64,000 nt of DNA from an uncultured Arachnia sp. (GTDB lineage: Bacteria; Actinomycetota; Actinomycetes; Propionibacteriales; Propionibacteriaceae): NCBI GenBank assembly GCA_934636715.1, contig CAKUBE010000008.1, forward strand, positions 1 to 64,000. The letters run 5' to 3'. How positions within the stretch are numbered: the first letter of the stretch is position 1; each line of letters opens with the position of its first letter. A program made the translations under genes and the position numbers. Shown piece after piece: positions 7,539-16,212 of this stretch. The notes below the pieces were generated by a model, which was given only the letters and a program-made list of their open reading frames with translations, was not told the DNA's origin and ran no database searches.

Positions 7539-10424
7539 TCAGCCCTCCTCGTCGAGCACCTTCGCGGCCTCGAGGACCTTCTGCTCGGCGGCCTTCATCT
7601 TGGCCTGGTAGGCGCCGAGGTCGCCCGCCTTCAGCGCCTCGTCGGCCTCGGTGAACAGCGTCTCCATCTCGGCGATCAGGCCGCTGACCTTCTCCTTCGC
7701 GTCGACCGGGGTCTCGGGTTCGCCGGGGTCGACCGGGGTGGGCTCGACGCCCTCCGGGATCGCCCCCTCACCGGTTTCCGCACCCGCGTTGCCCTGGAAC
7801 ACCTTGTCCAGCGCCTCCTGGAGCGTCTCCCCGATGCCGAGGTGCTCGCCGAACCGCACCACGACGAACCGGAGCGCCGGGTACGAGCCCGTCGTCGCCG
7901 TCGTCTGCGTGTAGATGGGCTGCACGTACATGAGGCCGCCGCCGAGCGGAAGGGTCAGCAGGTTGCCGTAGATCGCGGACGCGCTCGCGCCCTGGCGGTT
8001 GAACGGCAGCAGCTTCTCCGCGACGACCGGGTTCGTCGAGATGAAGTTGAACGTCTGACCCGGGCCCTCGATCTGCTCGCTGTCGGACAGCTTCAACACC
8101 CGCATCCGCCCGTAGTTCTCGCCGGCCGCGTCCGAGTTCACCGCCATGTAGACGCTGAGGTTCTCGCGCCCCTTCGGCACGAACACCGTCGTGTTGGCGA
8201 AGCTCGGCGACTCGTCGCCGGGCCAGCGGATCGTCAGGAAGTACGGGGGCTCCTTGAGCTTCTCCTGCGTGTCGGTACGGGGCACCGGATCGTTGGGGAC
8301 CTCCCAGATGTCGCTCTGCGAGTACCAGGTGCGCGCGTTGGTGGTGTGGTAGCGGCCGAGCACCACGCGCTGCGCCTTGAACAGGTCCTGCGGGTAGCGC
8401 AGGTGATCGAGCAGCGCCTTGGGGATCTGCGACTTGGGCGTGACCACGCCGGGGTAGGTCTTCTCCCAGGTCTTCAAGATGGGATCGGTCTCATCCCATT
8501 CGTACAGCGCCACGCTGCCGTCGTAGGCGTCGACGACGGCCTTCACCGAGTTGCGCACGTAGTTGACGCGCTGGCCGACGAGCAGCTGATCCGTCGACGT
8601 GCGGGAGTCCGAGATGGCCTGCGTCCAGTCGAGCCGGTTGGAGTTCGGGTAGTCGGCGCTCGTGGTGAACGCGTCGATGATCCAGACGATCCGGCCGTCG
8701 ACCACACTCGGGTAGGGGTCGGAGTCGATCGTCAACCACGGCGCGGACTGGCGCACGCGCTCCACGGGAACGCGGTCGTGCAGCAGCCGCGACTCCGCGT
8801 TCACCCGGTCCGAGAGCATCAGGTTGATGTCGCCGAAGCGGATGGCGAACGCCGCCCTCGTCAGCAGGTTGCCGACGGGGACGCCGCCCTTGCCTTCGTA
8901 GGTGTACAGCGACTCGGTGCGGCCCTCGCCGCCCGACGGCGTGTCCAGCTCGACCGGCGCGCCGTCCTCCGGCCCGCCGACGACGACGTAGTAGTCGGTG
9001 CGCTCGCCGAAGTAGATCCGCGGCTGGTGCTCGGGCAGCTGGCCGACGGTGGGGATGCCGCCGGAGAAGAACACGGGCTCGCCGTTGGCCTGGCGCTGGT
9101 TGCCGAACGCGGCGACCATGCCGTAGCCGTGCGTGTAGACCGTGCGCCGGTTGTTCCAGGTGTCGCCGGACTCGACCGAGTTGAGGTCGAGCTCGCGGAC
9201 GGCAACCACGGAGTCGGTGGACCGCCCGTCGATGACGTAGCGGTCGACGTCGAGCGTCTTGGGGAAGGTGTAGTAGCCGCGCACCTGCTGCAGCTGCTCG
9301 AACGTCCGCGGCACGATGGCCGGGTCGATCAGACGGATGGCAGGCAGCGCCTCGGCGTCGGCGCGCAGCTGGCCCGAGCTCGCCGTCGTCGTGACCTCGT
9401 AGTCCTCGATCTCGACCTTGTCGATGCCGAAGGCGAACCTGGTCGCGGCGATGTTGTTCGCGATGAACGGGTTCTCCTTGTCCGACTCGTTGGGGTCGAC
9501 GACGAGGTTCTGGATCGCCCACGGGTAGACCATCGTGAGCAGCAGCCCGGAGACGACCACGAGCGCGATCGCGGCGCCGGGAACGCTCCAGCGGAGCTTC
9601 CAGGCGTTGGCGAAGCAGGCGATGGCGGCGATGACGCAGATGGAGGCGACGATCAGCGCGACGGGCATGCGCGACTCGAAGTCCGTCGCGCCGATGCCGG
9701 TGAAGAGCTTGTTGTCGGTGACGGCGAGCGCGAGCCGGTTCAGGACCGCGCTGGCGGCGAAGAGCAGCATGACGACGCCGAGCATGATCGAGAGGTGGCG
9801 CTGCGCACCCACTCCCGCGGGCGCGTTCCCGACGCCCCGCAGCGCGGCCGCGTTGAGCGCGCCGGTCATGAAGTGCACGGCGAGCGCCGCGATCGTCGCC
9901 GCGATGATGGCGAACATCACGAACCCGAGCACGAACTGCGCCCACGGCAGCGTGAACACGTAGAAGCTGGCGTCGAGGCCGAAGTAGGGATCGGTCTTCC
10001 CGAACGGCGTCCGGTGCCACCAGGCGAGGAACATGTCCGCCTGGCTGAGTGCCGACAGGCCGCCGAGCAGGCCGAGCAGGCCGGCGGGCAGGGCCATCAA
10101 CAGGCGGGAGCGGTCGTCGAGCACGTCGCGGAGCTGCACGAGGAACTCCGAGTCGAGGTTGGCCCGGCGCACCGGTGGGCGCAGCCGGTAAGCCAGCACC
10201 ATGCTGAAGAACATGACGGCGAACATGAAGGCGCCGAAGACGAGCAGCAGCCCGATCTGAGCGGCCAGCCTCGTCGTGAACACCGTCTGGAAGTCGATGC
10301 TGCGGAACCACAGGTAGTCGGTGGCGACCCGCGAGCCGACCACCGCGATGAGCGCCAGCACGCCCAGGACGAGTACGGTCCACAGCAGGGCCCCCCTGCG
10401 GGGCTCTACCTCTTGCTGGGTCAT
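7539..10424 (-). CDS. UPF0182 family large membrane protein
   Basis: This 961-aa protein belongs to UPF0182, which is widespread in Actinobacteria and of unknown function. Seven hydrophobic segments fill about residues 13-310 (first LLWTVLVLGVLALIAVVGS). A large soluble, probably extracytoplasmic domain follows, with long tyrosine- and proline-rich stretches (YFGERTDYYVVVGGPEDG). The last about 90 residues are acidic, with a Pro/Glu linker and a helical tail (AEMETLFTEADEALKAGD), also typical. The start at 10424 overlaps the stop of the PPA1309-family gene by 4 bp, so the two are translationally coupled. The gene order protease-PPA1309-UPF0182 suggests a common envelope role, which is inference. 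Confidence 0.92.
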   Translation of the reverse strand: MTQQEVEPRRGALLWTVLVLGVLALIAVVGSRVATDYLWFRSIDFQTVFTTRLAAQIGLLLVFGAFMFAVMFFSMVLAYRLRPPVRRANLDSEFLVQLRDVLDDRSRLLMALPAGLLGLLGGLSALSQADMFLAWWHRTPFGKTDPYFGLDASFYVFTLPWAQFVLGFVMFAIIAATIAALAVHFMTGALNAAALRGVGNAPAGVGAQRHLSIMLGVVMLLFAASAVLNRLALAVTDNKLFTGIGATDFESRMPVALIVASICVIAAIACFANAWKLRWSVPGAAIALVVVSGLLLTMVYPWAIQNLVVDPNESDKENPFIANNIAATRFAFGIDKVEIEDYEVTTTASSGQLRADAEALPAIRLIDPAIVPRTFEQLQQVRGYYTFPKTLDVDRYVIDGRSTDSVVAVRELDLNSVESGDTWNNRRTVYTHGYGMVAAFGNQRQANGEPVFFSGGIPTVGQLPEHQPRIYFGERTDYYVVVGGPEDGAPVELDTPSGGEGRTESLYTYEGKGGVPVGNLLTRAAFAIRFGDINLMLSDRVNAESRLLHDRVPVERVRQSAPWLTIDSDPYPSVVDGRIVWIIDAFTTSADYPNSNRLDWTQAISDSRTSTDQLLVGQRVNYVRNSVKAVVDAYDGSVALYEWDETDPILKTWEKTYPGVVTPKSQIPKALLDHLRYPQDLFKAQRVVLGRYHTTNARTWYSQSDIWEVPNDPVPRTDTQEKLKEPPYFLTIRWPGDESPSFANTTVFVPKGRENLSVYMAVNSDAAGENYGRMRVLKLSDSEQIEGPGQTFNFISTNPVVAEKLLPFNRQGASASAIYGNLLTLPLGGGLMYVQPIYTQTTATTGSYPALRFVVVRFGEHLGIGETLQEALDKVFQGNAGAETGEGAIPEGVEPTPVDPGEPETPVDAKEKVSGLIAEMETLFTEADEALKAGDLGAYQAKMKAAEQKVLEAAKVLDEEG

Positions 10425-10939
10425 GATTCCTCCTCGCGGAACGTGGCTAGCAGCGCGTCGGCAAGACCGGGGACGAGGTCCTCGGCGCCGAGCAGATCGT
10501 CGGGTGCGGTGACGACGCGGGCGAGGCCGTGCCGGGCGCCGTCGCGGAGCACGCCGACGACGACGCGCACGTCGCTGCGCTCCGGGTGCTTCGCGACGAA
10601 CTCCGCCGCGTCGTCGGGATCGGCGGGCAGGTCTGCCTCGTGCGCCGTCGGCAGGAACGCGCGCTCCAGCGCGATCGCGCAGCCGTCGACGGTATCGGGC
10701 CAGAAGATGCCGGCCAATCGCTCGAAGAGGTCTCCGGTGGCATGGAACTCGTCCTGCTCGATCGCGGTCAGCGCGTCGACCGCGGTCTCGGGGACGCGGC
10801 CGCGCAGCTGCGGCTCGACCTCGAGCAGCGTGCCGGTGGTCACGAGCGCGAACAGCCGCGCCGGCTGGTCCCAGCCCGCCGACGAGACGTGCCGCTCGAT
10901 GTCCATCAGGCAGGCGATGAGGGGGGTCGGGTCAGCCAC
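10421..10939 (-). CDS. PPA1309 family protein
   Basis: The product is a 172-aa soluble protein of a family named after a Cutibacterium acnes locus; its function is unknown. It has the conserved opening (LIACLMDIERHVSSAGWDQP) and the middle motif ALERAFLP. There is no signal peptide or membrane segment. Its first 8 bp overlap the end of the upstream PDZ protease gene (10932-10939), and its last 4 bp overlap the start of the UPF0182 gene, so the three genes form one tightly coupled operon read leftward. Confidence 0.85.
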   Translation of the reverse strand: MADPTPLIACLMDIERHVSSAGWDQPARLFALVTTGTLLEVEPQLRGRVPETAVDALTAIEQDEFHATGDLFERLAGIFWPDTVDGCAIALERAFLPTAHEADLPADPDDAAEFVAKHPERSDVRVVVGVLRDGARHGLARVVTAPDDLLGAEDLVPGLADALLATFREEES

Positions 10940-11975
10940 AGGTGGGCACCTCCGCGGAGTTTCCTTCGTTGATGAGCTGGAGCGCCGAGATGGCGTCCTT
11001 GAGCGTGGGAACCTTCACGAGGGTGATGTCCGCGTCGATCTCGCCGATGTCGGCGCAGTTCTCCTCCGGCACGAGGAACACGTCGGCCCCGTCGCGCTCC
11101 GCGCCGCGGATCTTCTCCCTGATGGCGCCGATCCTGCCCACCTCGCCGGACGGCTGGATCGTCCCCGTGCCCGCGACGGTGCGGTCCTCGATGAGCGAGC
11201 CGTCGGTGATCCGGTCGTAGAGGCCCAGCGCGAAGACCAGGCCGGCGCTGGGCCCGGTCACGCCGGCGTCGATGTTGAAGGCCACGATGGGATCGAAGCG
11301 GAAGCCGATCTCGACGTTGATCCCGACGACCGGCTGGCGCGAGTCGGTGTTGCTCGCGCCGGTGATGACGCTGACCCGCAACTGCTTCCCGTCGCGCAGC
11401 ACGCTGAACACGACGGGATCACCGACGGCGTGGGTGGAGATCTGGGCGCCGACATCGGCGACCTTGGTGACCGGTTCGCCGTCGACGGCCGTGATCAGGT
11501 CTCCCGGCTGCAGCTTCCCGGCGCTGGGGCCCGACAGCACGACCGACAGCACCTGGGGCAGCTCGGTCACCTTCACACCACCGGCGCGCAGCGCGGCGAC
11601 CGTCGCGTTGTTGCGGGAGGAGTCCATCATCGCGACGGCCTCGCTCTCGACCTGATCGGACGACTTGCCCGGCGGGTAGATGACCTCGCGCGGCATCGCG
11701 TCGGAGGCGGGGTCGAGGTAGACGAAGATGGCCTCGGGCAGGCTCAGCGCCGCGTCGACGCTCGTGGTGGAGACCGTCGTCATCAGCAGGCGCCCGGTGG
11801 TCTCGTAGGTCGGCAGCCCGGTCACGTCGATGACAGGCCCCTTGTCCGTCGTGCCGAGGACGTCGATCGTCTGGCCCGGTCGCCACGCGACGTACGGAAC
11901 GGGCAAGAGGACCAGCAGCGCGGCCAACGCCGCGAAGAGCAGCGACGACACGATGGCCAGCGCGTTGCGTGACAC
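10932..11975 (-). CDS. PDZ domain Lon-type (S16) membrane protease, YlbL family
   Basis: This 347-aa protein has an N-terminal membrane anchor (about residues 8-28). A PDZ domain lies at about 140-205 (VVLSGPSAGKLQPGDLITAV), and a C-terminal Lon-like protease domain at about 225-340. The Ser-Lys dyad is visible: S243 in TGPSAGL and K288 in GAIREKI, 45 residues apart as in Lon. The active site would face outside the membrane. I chose the GTG at 11975 because GGAGG lies just upstream and the signal anchor begins there; the open frame upstream is antisense to the metalloprotease gene. It heads the operon with PPA1309 and UPF0182. Confidence 0.88.
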   Translation of the reverse strand: MSRNALAIVSSLLFAALAALLVLLPVPYVAWRPGQTIDVLGTTDKGPVIDVTGLPTYETTGRLLMTTVSTTSVDAALSLPEAIFVYLDPASDAMPREVIYPPGKSSDQVESEAVAMMDSSRNNATVAALRAGGVKVTELPQVLSVVLSGPSAGKLQPGDLITAVDGEPVTKVADVGAQISTHAVGDPVVFSVLRDGKQLRVSVITGASNTDSRQPVVGINVEIGFRFDPIVAFNIDAGVTGPSAGLVFALGLYDRITDGSLIEDRTVAGTGTIQPSGEVGRIGAIREKIRGAERDGADVFLVPEENCADIGEIDADITLVKVPTLKDAISALQLINEGNSAEVPTCG

Positions 11976-12095
11976 CGTCCCTCCCTTCCTGCGGCGATGT
12001 GGAAGAAACCCTAGCAAGCGCGCCAAGGTCCGGGCCTGCCCGGGCTCGCCCCGGCTTTGCCCGGTAGGCAAGAATGGGACCCGAAGGAGGGACCG

Positions 12096-13424
12096 ATGTC
12101 CAGCAACAACCCCTTCGGGGGCTTCGACTTCGAACAGCTGCGGAAGATGCTCGAGCAGTTCGGGTTCGGCGACGCCGAGAACCTGAACCTCGAGGATCTG
12201 GTGGCGCAGGTCAGCAAGATGCAGGGCGGCGCGATGTTCGGCATGACGAATGCCGACCGCGACCCCGACGCCGCATGGCGCACCACGCTGACGGCGGCCA
12301 AGCAGCTCGCCGCGGAGTCGGGAGCCGACCCCGCGCTCACGCCCGAGGAGCGCACCGCGGTCATCGACGCGGAGCGGCTCGCGCAGTCCTGGCTCAGCGC
12401 CGCGACGGGCTTCCCCGAGTCGGGTCGCCCCGCGCGCGCCGTCACCCGCGGCGCCTGGCTCGACGAGACCGGCGACGGGTGGCGTCGCACCATCGAGCCC
12501 ATCATCGAGGGCCTCGCCGACGCGCTCGAGCGCGGCACGGCCGCCGAGCAGGGAGACCTTCCCGAGCTGCAGGGCATGACCGAGATGTTCGCGCCCATGC
12601 TGCGGCAGTCGGCGTCGATGATCTACCGCGACCGCCTGAAGCGCGAGCTGGCGCAGGTGGCCGGCGACATCCTCACCGGCACGGAGCTCGGCATCAACCT
12701 GCTGAGCTCGTCCGACGTCCTCCTGCTTCCCGCGAACGTGGCCCAGTTCACCCGCGACCTCGATGCCAACGACGCCGACGTCGTGCTCTTCCTCCTGCTC
12801 AGGGAGGCGGCGCGGCAGCGGCTGTTCCACTCCGTCGGCTGGCTGTCGCCGCAGCTGGGCGCGATGCTGGCGCACTTCGCCCGCGAGATCACCATCGACT
12901 TCGACGCCATCGCCGAGCAGTTCAGCCCCGAGTCGCTCAGCGGGCTGTCGATCGAGGACGTCGTCGCCGTCGGCGAGTCGGTGCGCGGCTCGTTCTTCCG
13001 GCCGACCCGGACGCCCACGCAGGTGGAGATCCTGGAGCGGCTTCAGGTCCTGCTCGCGCTCGTCGAGGGCTGGGTGGACCACGTGGTGACCCAGGCCACC
13101 GCGCAGTGGATGCCCAATGCCTCGCAGTTGGAGGAGATCGTGCATCGTCGTCGCGCCTCGGGCACGGCGGTCACCAGCGTGTTCACCGAGCTCCTCGGGC
13201 TCGATCTGCATCCCCGGCTGGTCAGGGACGCGAAGAACCTATGGGCCGCGCTGCTGCATCACCGCGGCGCGGAAGGCCGTGACGCCCTGTGGGGGCATCC
13301 GGACATGCTGCCGACGGCGGCCCAGCTGGCGGATCCCCTGCCGTTCGCGGCGGGCCAGCCCGGCGAGGCCGACGCCCCAGAGGACGACCTCGACGCAGAG
13401 CTGCGCAAGCTCCTGGGCGGATAG
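12096..13424 (+). CDS. Zinc-dependent metalloprotease, DUF2342 family
   Basis: The product is a 442-aa protein of the actinobacterial DUF2342 family, annotated as putative zinc-dependent metalloproteases; no substrate is known. The N-terminus is glycine/phenylalanine-rich (NNPFGGFDFEQL). The central helix carries the conserved LLREAARQRLF segment, followed by W-L and a long helical region through the EEIVHRRRASG motif near the C-terminus. There is no signal peptide. The start at 12096 has GGAGG 8 bp upstream. The gene is divergent from the PDZ protease gene across about 120 bp, an arrangement common in Actinobacteria. Confidence 0.85.
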   Translation: MSSNNPFGGFDFEQLRKMLEQFGFGDAENLNLEDLVAQVSKMQGGAMFGMTNADRDPDAAWRTTLTAAKQLAAESGADPALTPEERTAVIDAERLAQSWLSAATGFPESGRPARAVTRGAWLDETGDGWRRTIEPIIEGLADALERGTAAEQGDLPELQGMTEMFAPMLRQSASMIYRDRLKRELAQVAGDILTGTELGINLLSSSDVLLLPANVAQFTRDLDANDADVVLFLLLREAARQRLFHSVGWLSPQLGAMLAHFAREITIDFDAIAEQFSPESLSGLSIEDVVAVGESVRGSFFRPTRTPTQVEILERLQVLLALVEGWVDHVVTQATAQWMPNASQLEEIVHRRRASGTAVTSVFTELLGLDLHPRLVRDAKNLWAALLHHRGAEGRDALWGHPDMLPTAAQLADPLPFAAGQPGEADAPEDDLDAELRKLLGG

Positions 13425-13448
13425 CGTCCTCGTCCTGTCCCTTGACGC

Positions 13449-13533
13449 GCCGCCCGCCGGGCGGCAAGACTGTGTGCGAGAGTCCCGGTCGGGTCGGTTC
13501 GCAGGGGAAGGCGGACCGAAACGCCCGGGACTC
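13449..13533. repeat. Two inverted repeats upstream of the DUF5679 gene
   Basis: A short hairpin (GCCGCCC, loop GCC, GGGCGGC) sits at 13449-13465, 25 bp after the metalloprotease stop. A larger one follows: 13480-13502 pairs with 13511-13533 in 19 of 23 positions, with the outer 9 bp (GAGTCCCGG) perfect and an 8-nt loop. Neither is followed by a T-run. They may be a weak terminator plus a structured leader, or a repeat element. Confidence 0.5.
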
Positions 13534-13631
13534 CGCCGTGTAGACGGTGTGTCGGCGCGTGCGCACGCGGTCGGCCACTACAGTGAACTGGTCGCCTGAG
13601 CGTACTCAGACAACCCGAACAAGGAGGAAAT

Positions 13632-13793
13632 ATGGCTGAAGAGACCTTCGAGGGCTCGTTCTACTGCGTGAAGTGCAAGGAGAAGCGCGACGCCAAGGGC
13701 GACGTGGTCGTCAACGCCAAGGGCACCAAGATGGCCAAGGGCAAGTGCCCCGTGTGCGGCACCAACCTCAACCGCATCCTCGGCAAGGCCTGA
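13632..13793 (+). CDS. DUF5679 zinc-ribbon miniprotein
   Basis: This 53-aa protein has two CxxC pairs (C12-V-K-C15 and C39-P-V-C42), separated by a lysine-rich turn, forming a zinc ribbon. The short DUF5679 family is conserved in Actinobacteria near the DUF2342 metalloprotease and UvrD2, and its role is unknown. The start is firm: AAGGAGG lies 5 bp before the ATG. The gene is preceded by about 200 bp with strong inverted repeats and followed by a clear terminator, so it is probably transcribed alone. Confidence 0.85.
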   Translation: MAEETFEGSFYCVKCKEKRDAKGDVVVNAKGTKMAKGKCPVCGTNLNRILGKA

Positions 13794-13829
13794 TCGACAG
13801 ATCCCTGAAGGTTCCGCGGAACCTCCGAG

Positions 13830-13863
13830 ACGGGGCGGCGAGCTGACTCGCCGCCCCGTTTTC
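13830..13863 (+). terminator. Intrinsic terminator after the DUF5679 gene
   Basis: A 13-bp perfect stem (ACGGGGCGGCGAG, loop CTGA, and the complement) ends in TTTT at 13859-13862, 36 bp after the stop. Confidence 0.85.
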
Positions 13864-13883
13864 GCGTCCTCGCTTCCCTCGCT

Positions 13884-13957
13884 CCTTGAGCCGGCGCACA
13901 AGGGTGCCGCGACCCGCTTCCGCCCCTTGAGCCGTGCGCGCACGGAGTGCCGCGACC
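13884..13957. repeat. Two tandem degenerate repeat units
   Basis: Two copies with a 41-bp period share the blocks CCTTGAGCCG and GTGCCGCGACC (13884-13914 and 13925-13957). The TTGAGCCG core recalls the dispersed repeat found at 16149 and inside recB and hrpA. No gene lies in 13864-14048. Confidence 0.45.
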
Positions 13958-14048
13958 GCGCCGAAGGGTGTTGTCCGAACCCGCGCAGGTGTTGTCCGAC
14001 GACGCGTAGGAGTCGCGCCACGGGCCTGGCCTCAGCAAGGCTCGCACC

Positions 14049-14549
14049 ATGGCATCCATCGTCGTTCTCGGCTCGGAACTCCGCGCAGGCCTCATCGAGG
14101 CTGCGCTCGGGCGCGCCCGTCACCCCGCCCGCTGTCTCTCACCGGATCTCGCGCACCGCTCCCCCGGGCAGACGGCCGACGCGCTGGCCATCATGCTCTG
14201 GCCGCCCGGCCTCCACCCCGCCGTCGAGGCCGAGCATCACGCCGCCGGCGCGGGCGCGCTGCACGCGTGGTGGGACGGCTCGTACGCGGAGGTCGGTCCG
14301 TTCGTCGCGCCGGGGGCGGGGCCGTGCCCCTCATGTCTGGGGGCGCGCGGCCCCCTCCCGCAACCCGGCCACGACGCCGCCCTCGCCGCCTGGGTAGCGG
14401 CGACGGTGACCCTCACCGTCCGCGGTCTCCTCGCCCTCGGCGGCACCACACTGGCCGGCACGAGTCTCACCTGGGACACGGCACGTCCGGGTATCGGAAC
14501 CCAGCTCTGGCGGCGCCGCGAGGAGTGCCCCGTCACCGGATGCCGGTGA
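14049..14549 (+). CDS. ThiF/cyclodehydratase-like protein, short form
   Basis: This 166-aa protein resembles the C-terminal half of the ThiF-type (TOMM cyclodehydratase-like) proteins encoded beside uvrD2 in many Actinobacteria. Visible are the EVGPFVAPGAGPCPSC segment, the following alanine-rich helix, and the closing WRRREECPVTGC. Together these supply four cysteines for a structural zinc. Family members are about 280-300 aa, so the N-terminal half is missing or highly diverged, and the nucleotide-binding glycine motif is reduced to VVLGSELRAG. It may be a remnant or a minimal family form. It ends 1 bp from the convergent secreted-protein gene. Confidence 0.55.
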   Translation: MASIVVLGSELRAGLIEAALGRARHPARCLSPDLAHRSPGQTADALAIMLWPPGLHPAVEAEHHAAGAGALHAWWDGSYAEVGPFVAPGAGPCPSCLGARGPLPQPGHDAALAAWVAATVTLTVRGLLALGGTTLAGTSLTWDTARPGIGTQLWRRREECPVTGCR

Positions 14550-14550
14550 T

Positions 14551-15459
14551 TCAGCGGTTGGCGACCAGGACGGACTGGATCTCGCCCACCCGCATCGGCG
14601 CCTGCCTGGTGAGCTCCAGGGGAATCGTCCCCGACTCCCCCGCCCCCGACCACTCCACGCGCCACTGAGCGGTCGTCGTCACCGTGTAGCGGCCCATCGC
14701 CTCATACATGTACCCGCAGTCGGGAGACGCGATATTGCGGCCACCGTCGGTGAGGGTCGACGACCACGGCCTCCCCTTCCCGCAGGTCACCGAGCCGCCG
14801 TCGCCCATGTCCCAGACCACCTTGTCGACCTCCGCAGTCAGGGTGACGGTGATCCCGCCCTCACTGGTGGACGCGGACACAGGCCCCCACTGGTTGTCGT
14901 TCGGGGCTTCGGACCACAGCCACATGTTCCAGCCCACGAAGCTCATGTGCTGTTCCGAGTCACCCTTCGGGAACATCCCCATCTTCGGCGCATCCAACTG
15001 CAAAGAAGCGAGAATCCGCCTGGCGAGTTCCTCCGGATCGGGAGGCGTTCCATCAGTACCCGGACGCCAGAGGTAATAGGTCATACCCGGGTCTGGCACC
15101 AAGTCGCCGGTCGGCCGGCGGCACTCGGCGATGTAGCCATCGGTATGGCCTGACCACGCCCAATGATCTTTCGGCGGCTGCGGCTTCAGCGGCGTGCACC
15201 ATGTGGACTCGCCGTCGACCCAGATCAGGTCTCCGTACCGGCAGTTGATGATCTGCCCATTGAACCGGCACACCCGCGGCCCGGACTTCCCGGGACTACC
15301 CTCTGAGCCCTCCGACCCATCGGAGCCCCCATCGGGACAAATGACCTCGCATTTCTTCGTGGCTTCATCGCATGCGTCCACGCAGGCAGCCCAGCTCTGA
15401 ACGTCGCTCAGGCTCAGCAAGAAGCCCACAAGGAGAATGAGAAGGATGCGCCTCAACAC
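14551..15459 (-). CDS. Secreted protein with PKD-like C-terminal domain
   Basis: The product is 302 aa from the GTG at 15459, which overlaps the upstream lipoprotein stop by 7 bp. The N-terminus is a signal peptide (LRRILLILLVGFLLSLSD, then SWAAC). A low-complexity Gly/Ser/Glu stretch and a cysteine-rich segment follow (CDEATKKCEVIC, CRFNGQIINC). The C-terminal about 130 residues (VSASTSEGGITVTLTAEVDK, then WDMGDGG, ending YTVTTTAQWRVEW) look like a PKD-type beta sandwich; the W-D-M-G-D-G motif is characteristic. There is no sortase signal. Function is unknown. It is co-transcribed with the lipoprotein gene, so the two may act together at the cell surface. Confidence 0.65.
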   Translation of the reverse strand: MLRRILLILLVGFLLSLSDVQSWAACVDACDEATKKCEVICPDGGSDGSEGSEGSPGKSGPRVCRFNGQIINCRYGDLIWVDGESTWCTPLKPQPPKDHWAWSGHTDGYIAECRRPTGDLVPDPGMTYYLWRPGTDGTPPDPEELARRILASLQLDAPKMGMFPKGDSEQHMSFVGWNMWLWSEAPNDNQWGPVSASTSEGGITVTLTAEVDKVVWDMGDGGSVTCGKGRPWSSTLTDGGRNIASPDCGYMYEAMGRYTVTTTAQWRVEWSGAGESGTIPLELTRQAPMRVGEIQSVLVANR

Positions 15460-16049
15460 GGCGTGAACTCGCTGGTGTAGAGCGCCGCGCGCCACGAGCC
15501 ATCAGGCTGCAATTGCATCGTCACCTCCGCGGCAAGCGTCTCCGACCGAGGTACCGACTCACCAGTCTTGGTGTCAACCATGTCTAGCTGGGAGGGATCT
15601 GAGCAGTAGCTCACCACAACGGATCGCACGCCGTCCGCAGAAGTCTTTGCCTTGCGAATCTCAACATCACGGAAAATCCGCTGACCCCGTTGCTTGAGGT
15701 TCATCTCTCTTGCGGTCGCGATCGCGCCCATCGCGCGGGAGATCTCGCTGCCGACAGTTACCTTGTTCAGCGCGGTCCAGTCCGTGAGGTCTGGGTCCCG
15801 GTAGTACAGGTCCCTCGCGGACTCGTATGCCTCCCAGCCCGCGCGGATGTCGGCCTTCTCACCCTTCTCAGACGGAGGGGCGGGTGGGAACGACTCCACC
15901 GGCGTCGGTGAGGGTGACGGCGAGGGGCTCGGCGACGGCGTGGGTGTCGGCGTCGGGCTGGAGGTTGAGGGAGGCGGCGTCGACGGCGGCGCCGCGGGCG
16001 TGCAGCCGGCCAACAGGACGAGACACGCGAGCCCGGTCACGATGCGCAT
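15453..16049 (-). CDS. Putative lipoprotein
   Basis: The product is 198 aa from the ATG at 16049, where a lipoprotein signal begins (MRIVTGLACLVLLAGC, lipidation at C16). A Pro/Thr/Ser-rich spacer (about residues 18-50) should span the wall. The folded part (about 55-198) begins with WEAYESARDLYYRDP and ends in beta strands (EVTMQLQPDGSWRAALY), which resembles small NTF2-like lipoprotein domains of unknown role. The last 7 bp overlap the start of the downstream PKD-like gene. A longer open frame upstream lacks a signal peptide and is rejected. Confidence 0.7.
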   Translation of the reverse strand: MRIVTGLACLVLLAGCTPAAPPSTPPPSTSSPTPTPTPSPSPSPSPSPTPVESFPPAPPSEKGEKADIRAGWEAYESARDLYYRDPDLTDWTALNKVTVGSEISRAMGAIATAREMNLKQRGQRIFRDVEIRKAKTSADGVRSVVVSYCSDPSQLDMVDTKTGESVPRSETLAAEVTMQLQPDGSWRAALYTSEFTPC

Positions 16050-16127
16050 GGATGCCTCCCAACTCCAGCAGCGAGTGTCGCTATTCAACCAAACCCCGCC
16101 GGCGAAAGCGACACGATCCCGCGAACC

Positions 16128-16136
16128 TGTGGACAA
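16128..16136 (-). other. DnaA-box-like 9-mer
   Basis: The minus strand reads TTGTCCACA, the form of DnaA box favoured in high-GC Actinobacteria. It is single here, between the lipoprotein start and the uvrD2 stop, and may be chance. Confidence 0.3.
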
Positions 16137-16148
16137 GTATCCGTTTTT

Positions 16149-16207
16149 GGCTCAATGGCTTCGACGCGGACCCGGCGCTCCGCGCAGGGGTCCGGCTCAA
16201 CCAGCAG
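16149..16207. repeat. Dispersed palindromic repeat (REP-like), intergenic copy
   Basis: On the minus strand this begins CTGGTTGAGCCGGACCCC and ends GTCGAAGCCATTGAGCC. An internal GGACCC/GGGTCC stem can form. A copy differing at about four of 57 positions lies inside recB (23645-23701), and a diverged one inside hrpA (43953-44005). It starts 6 bp beyond the uvrD2 stop, so the hairpin may also act as its transcription terminator. Confidence 0.7.
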
Positions 16208-16212
16208 TGAGG

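Noticed and set aside
7842..11972. 1376-codon open frame on the plus strand
   Set aside because: It lies antisense to UPF0182, PPA1309 and the PDZ protease, all with strong motifs. Its Arg/Ala/Gly/Val-rich composition is a GC-rich shadow.
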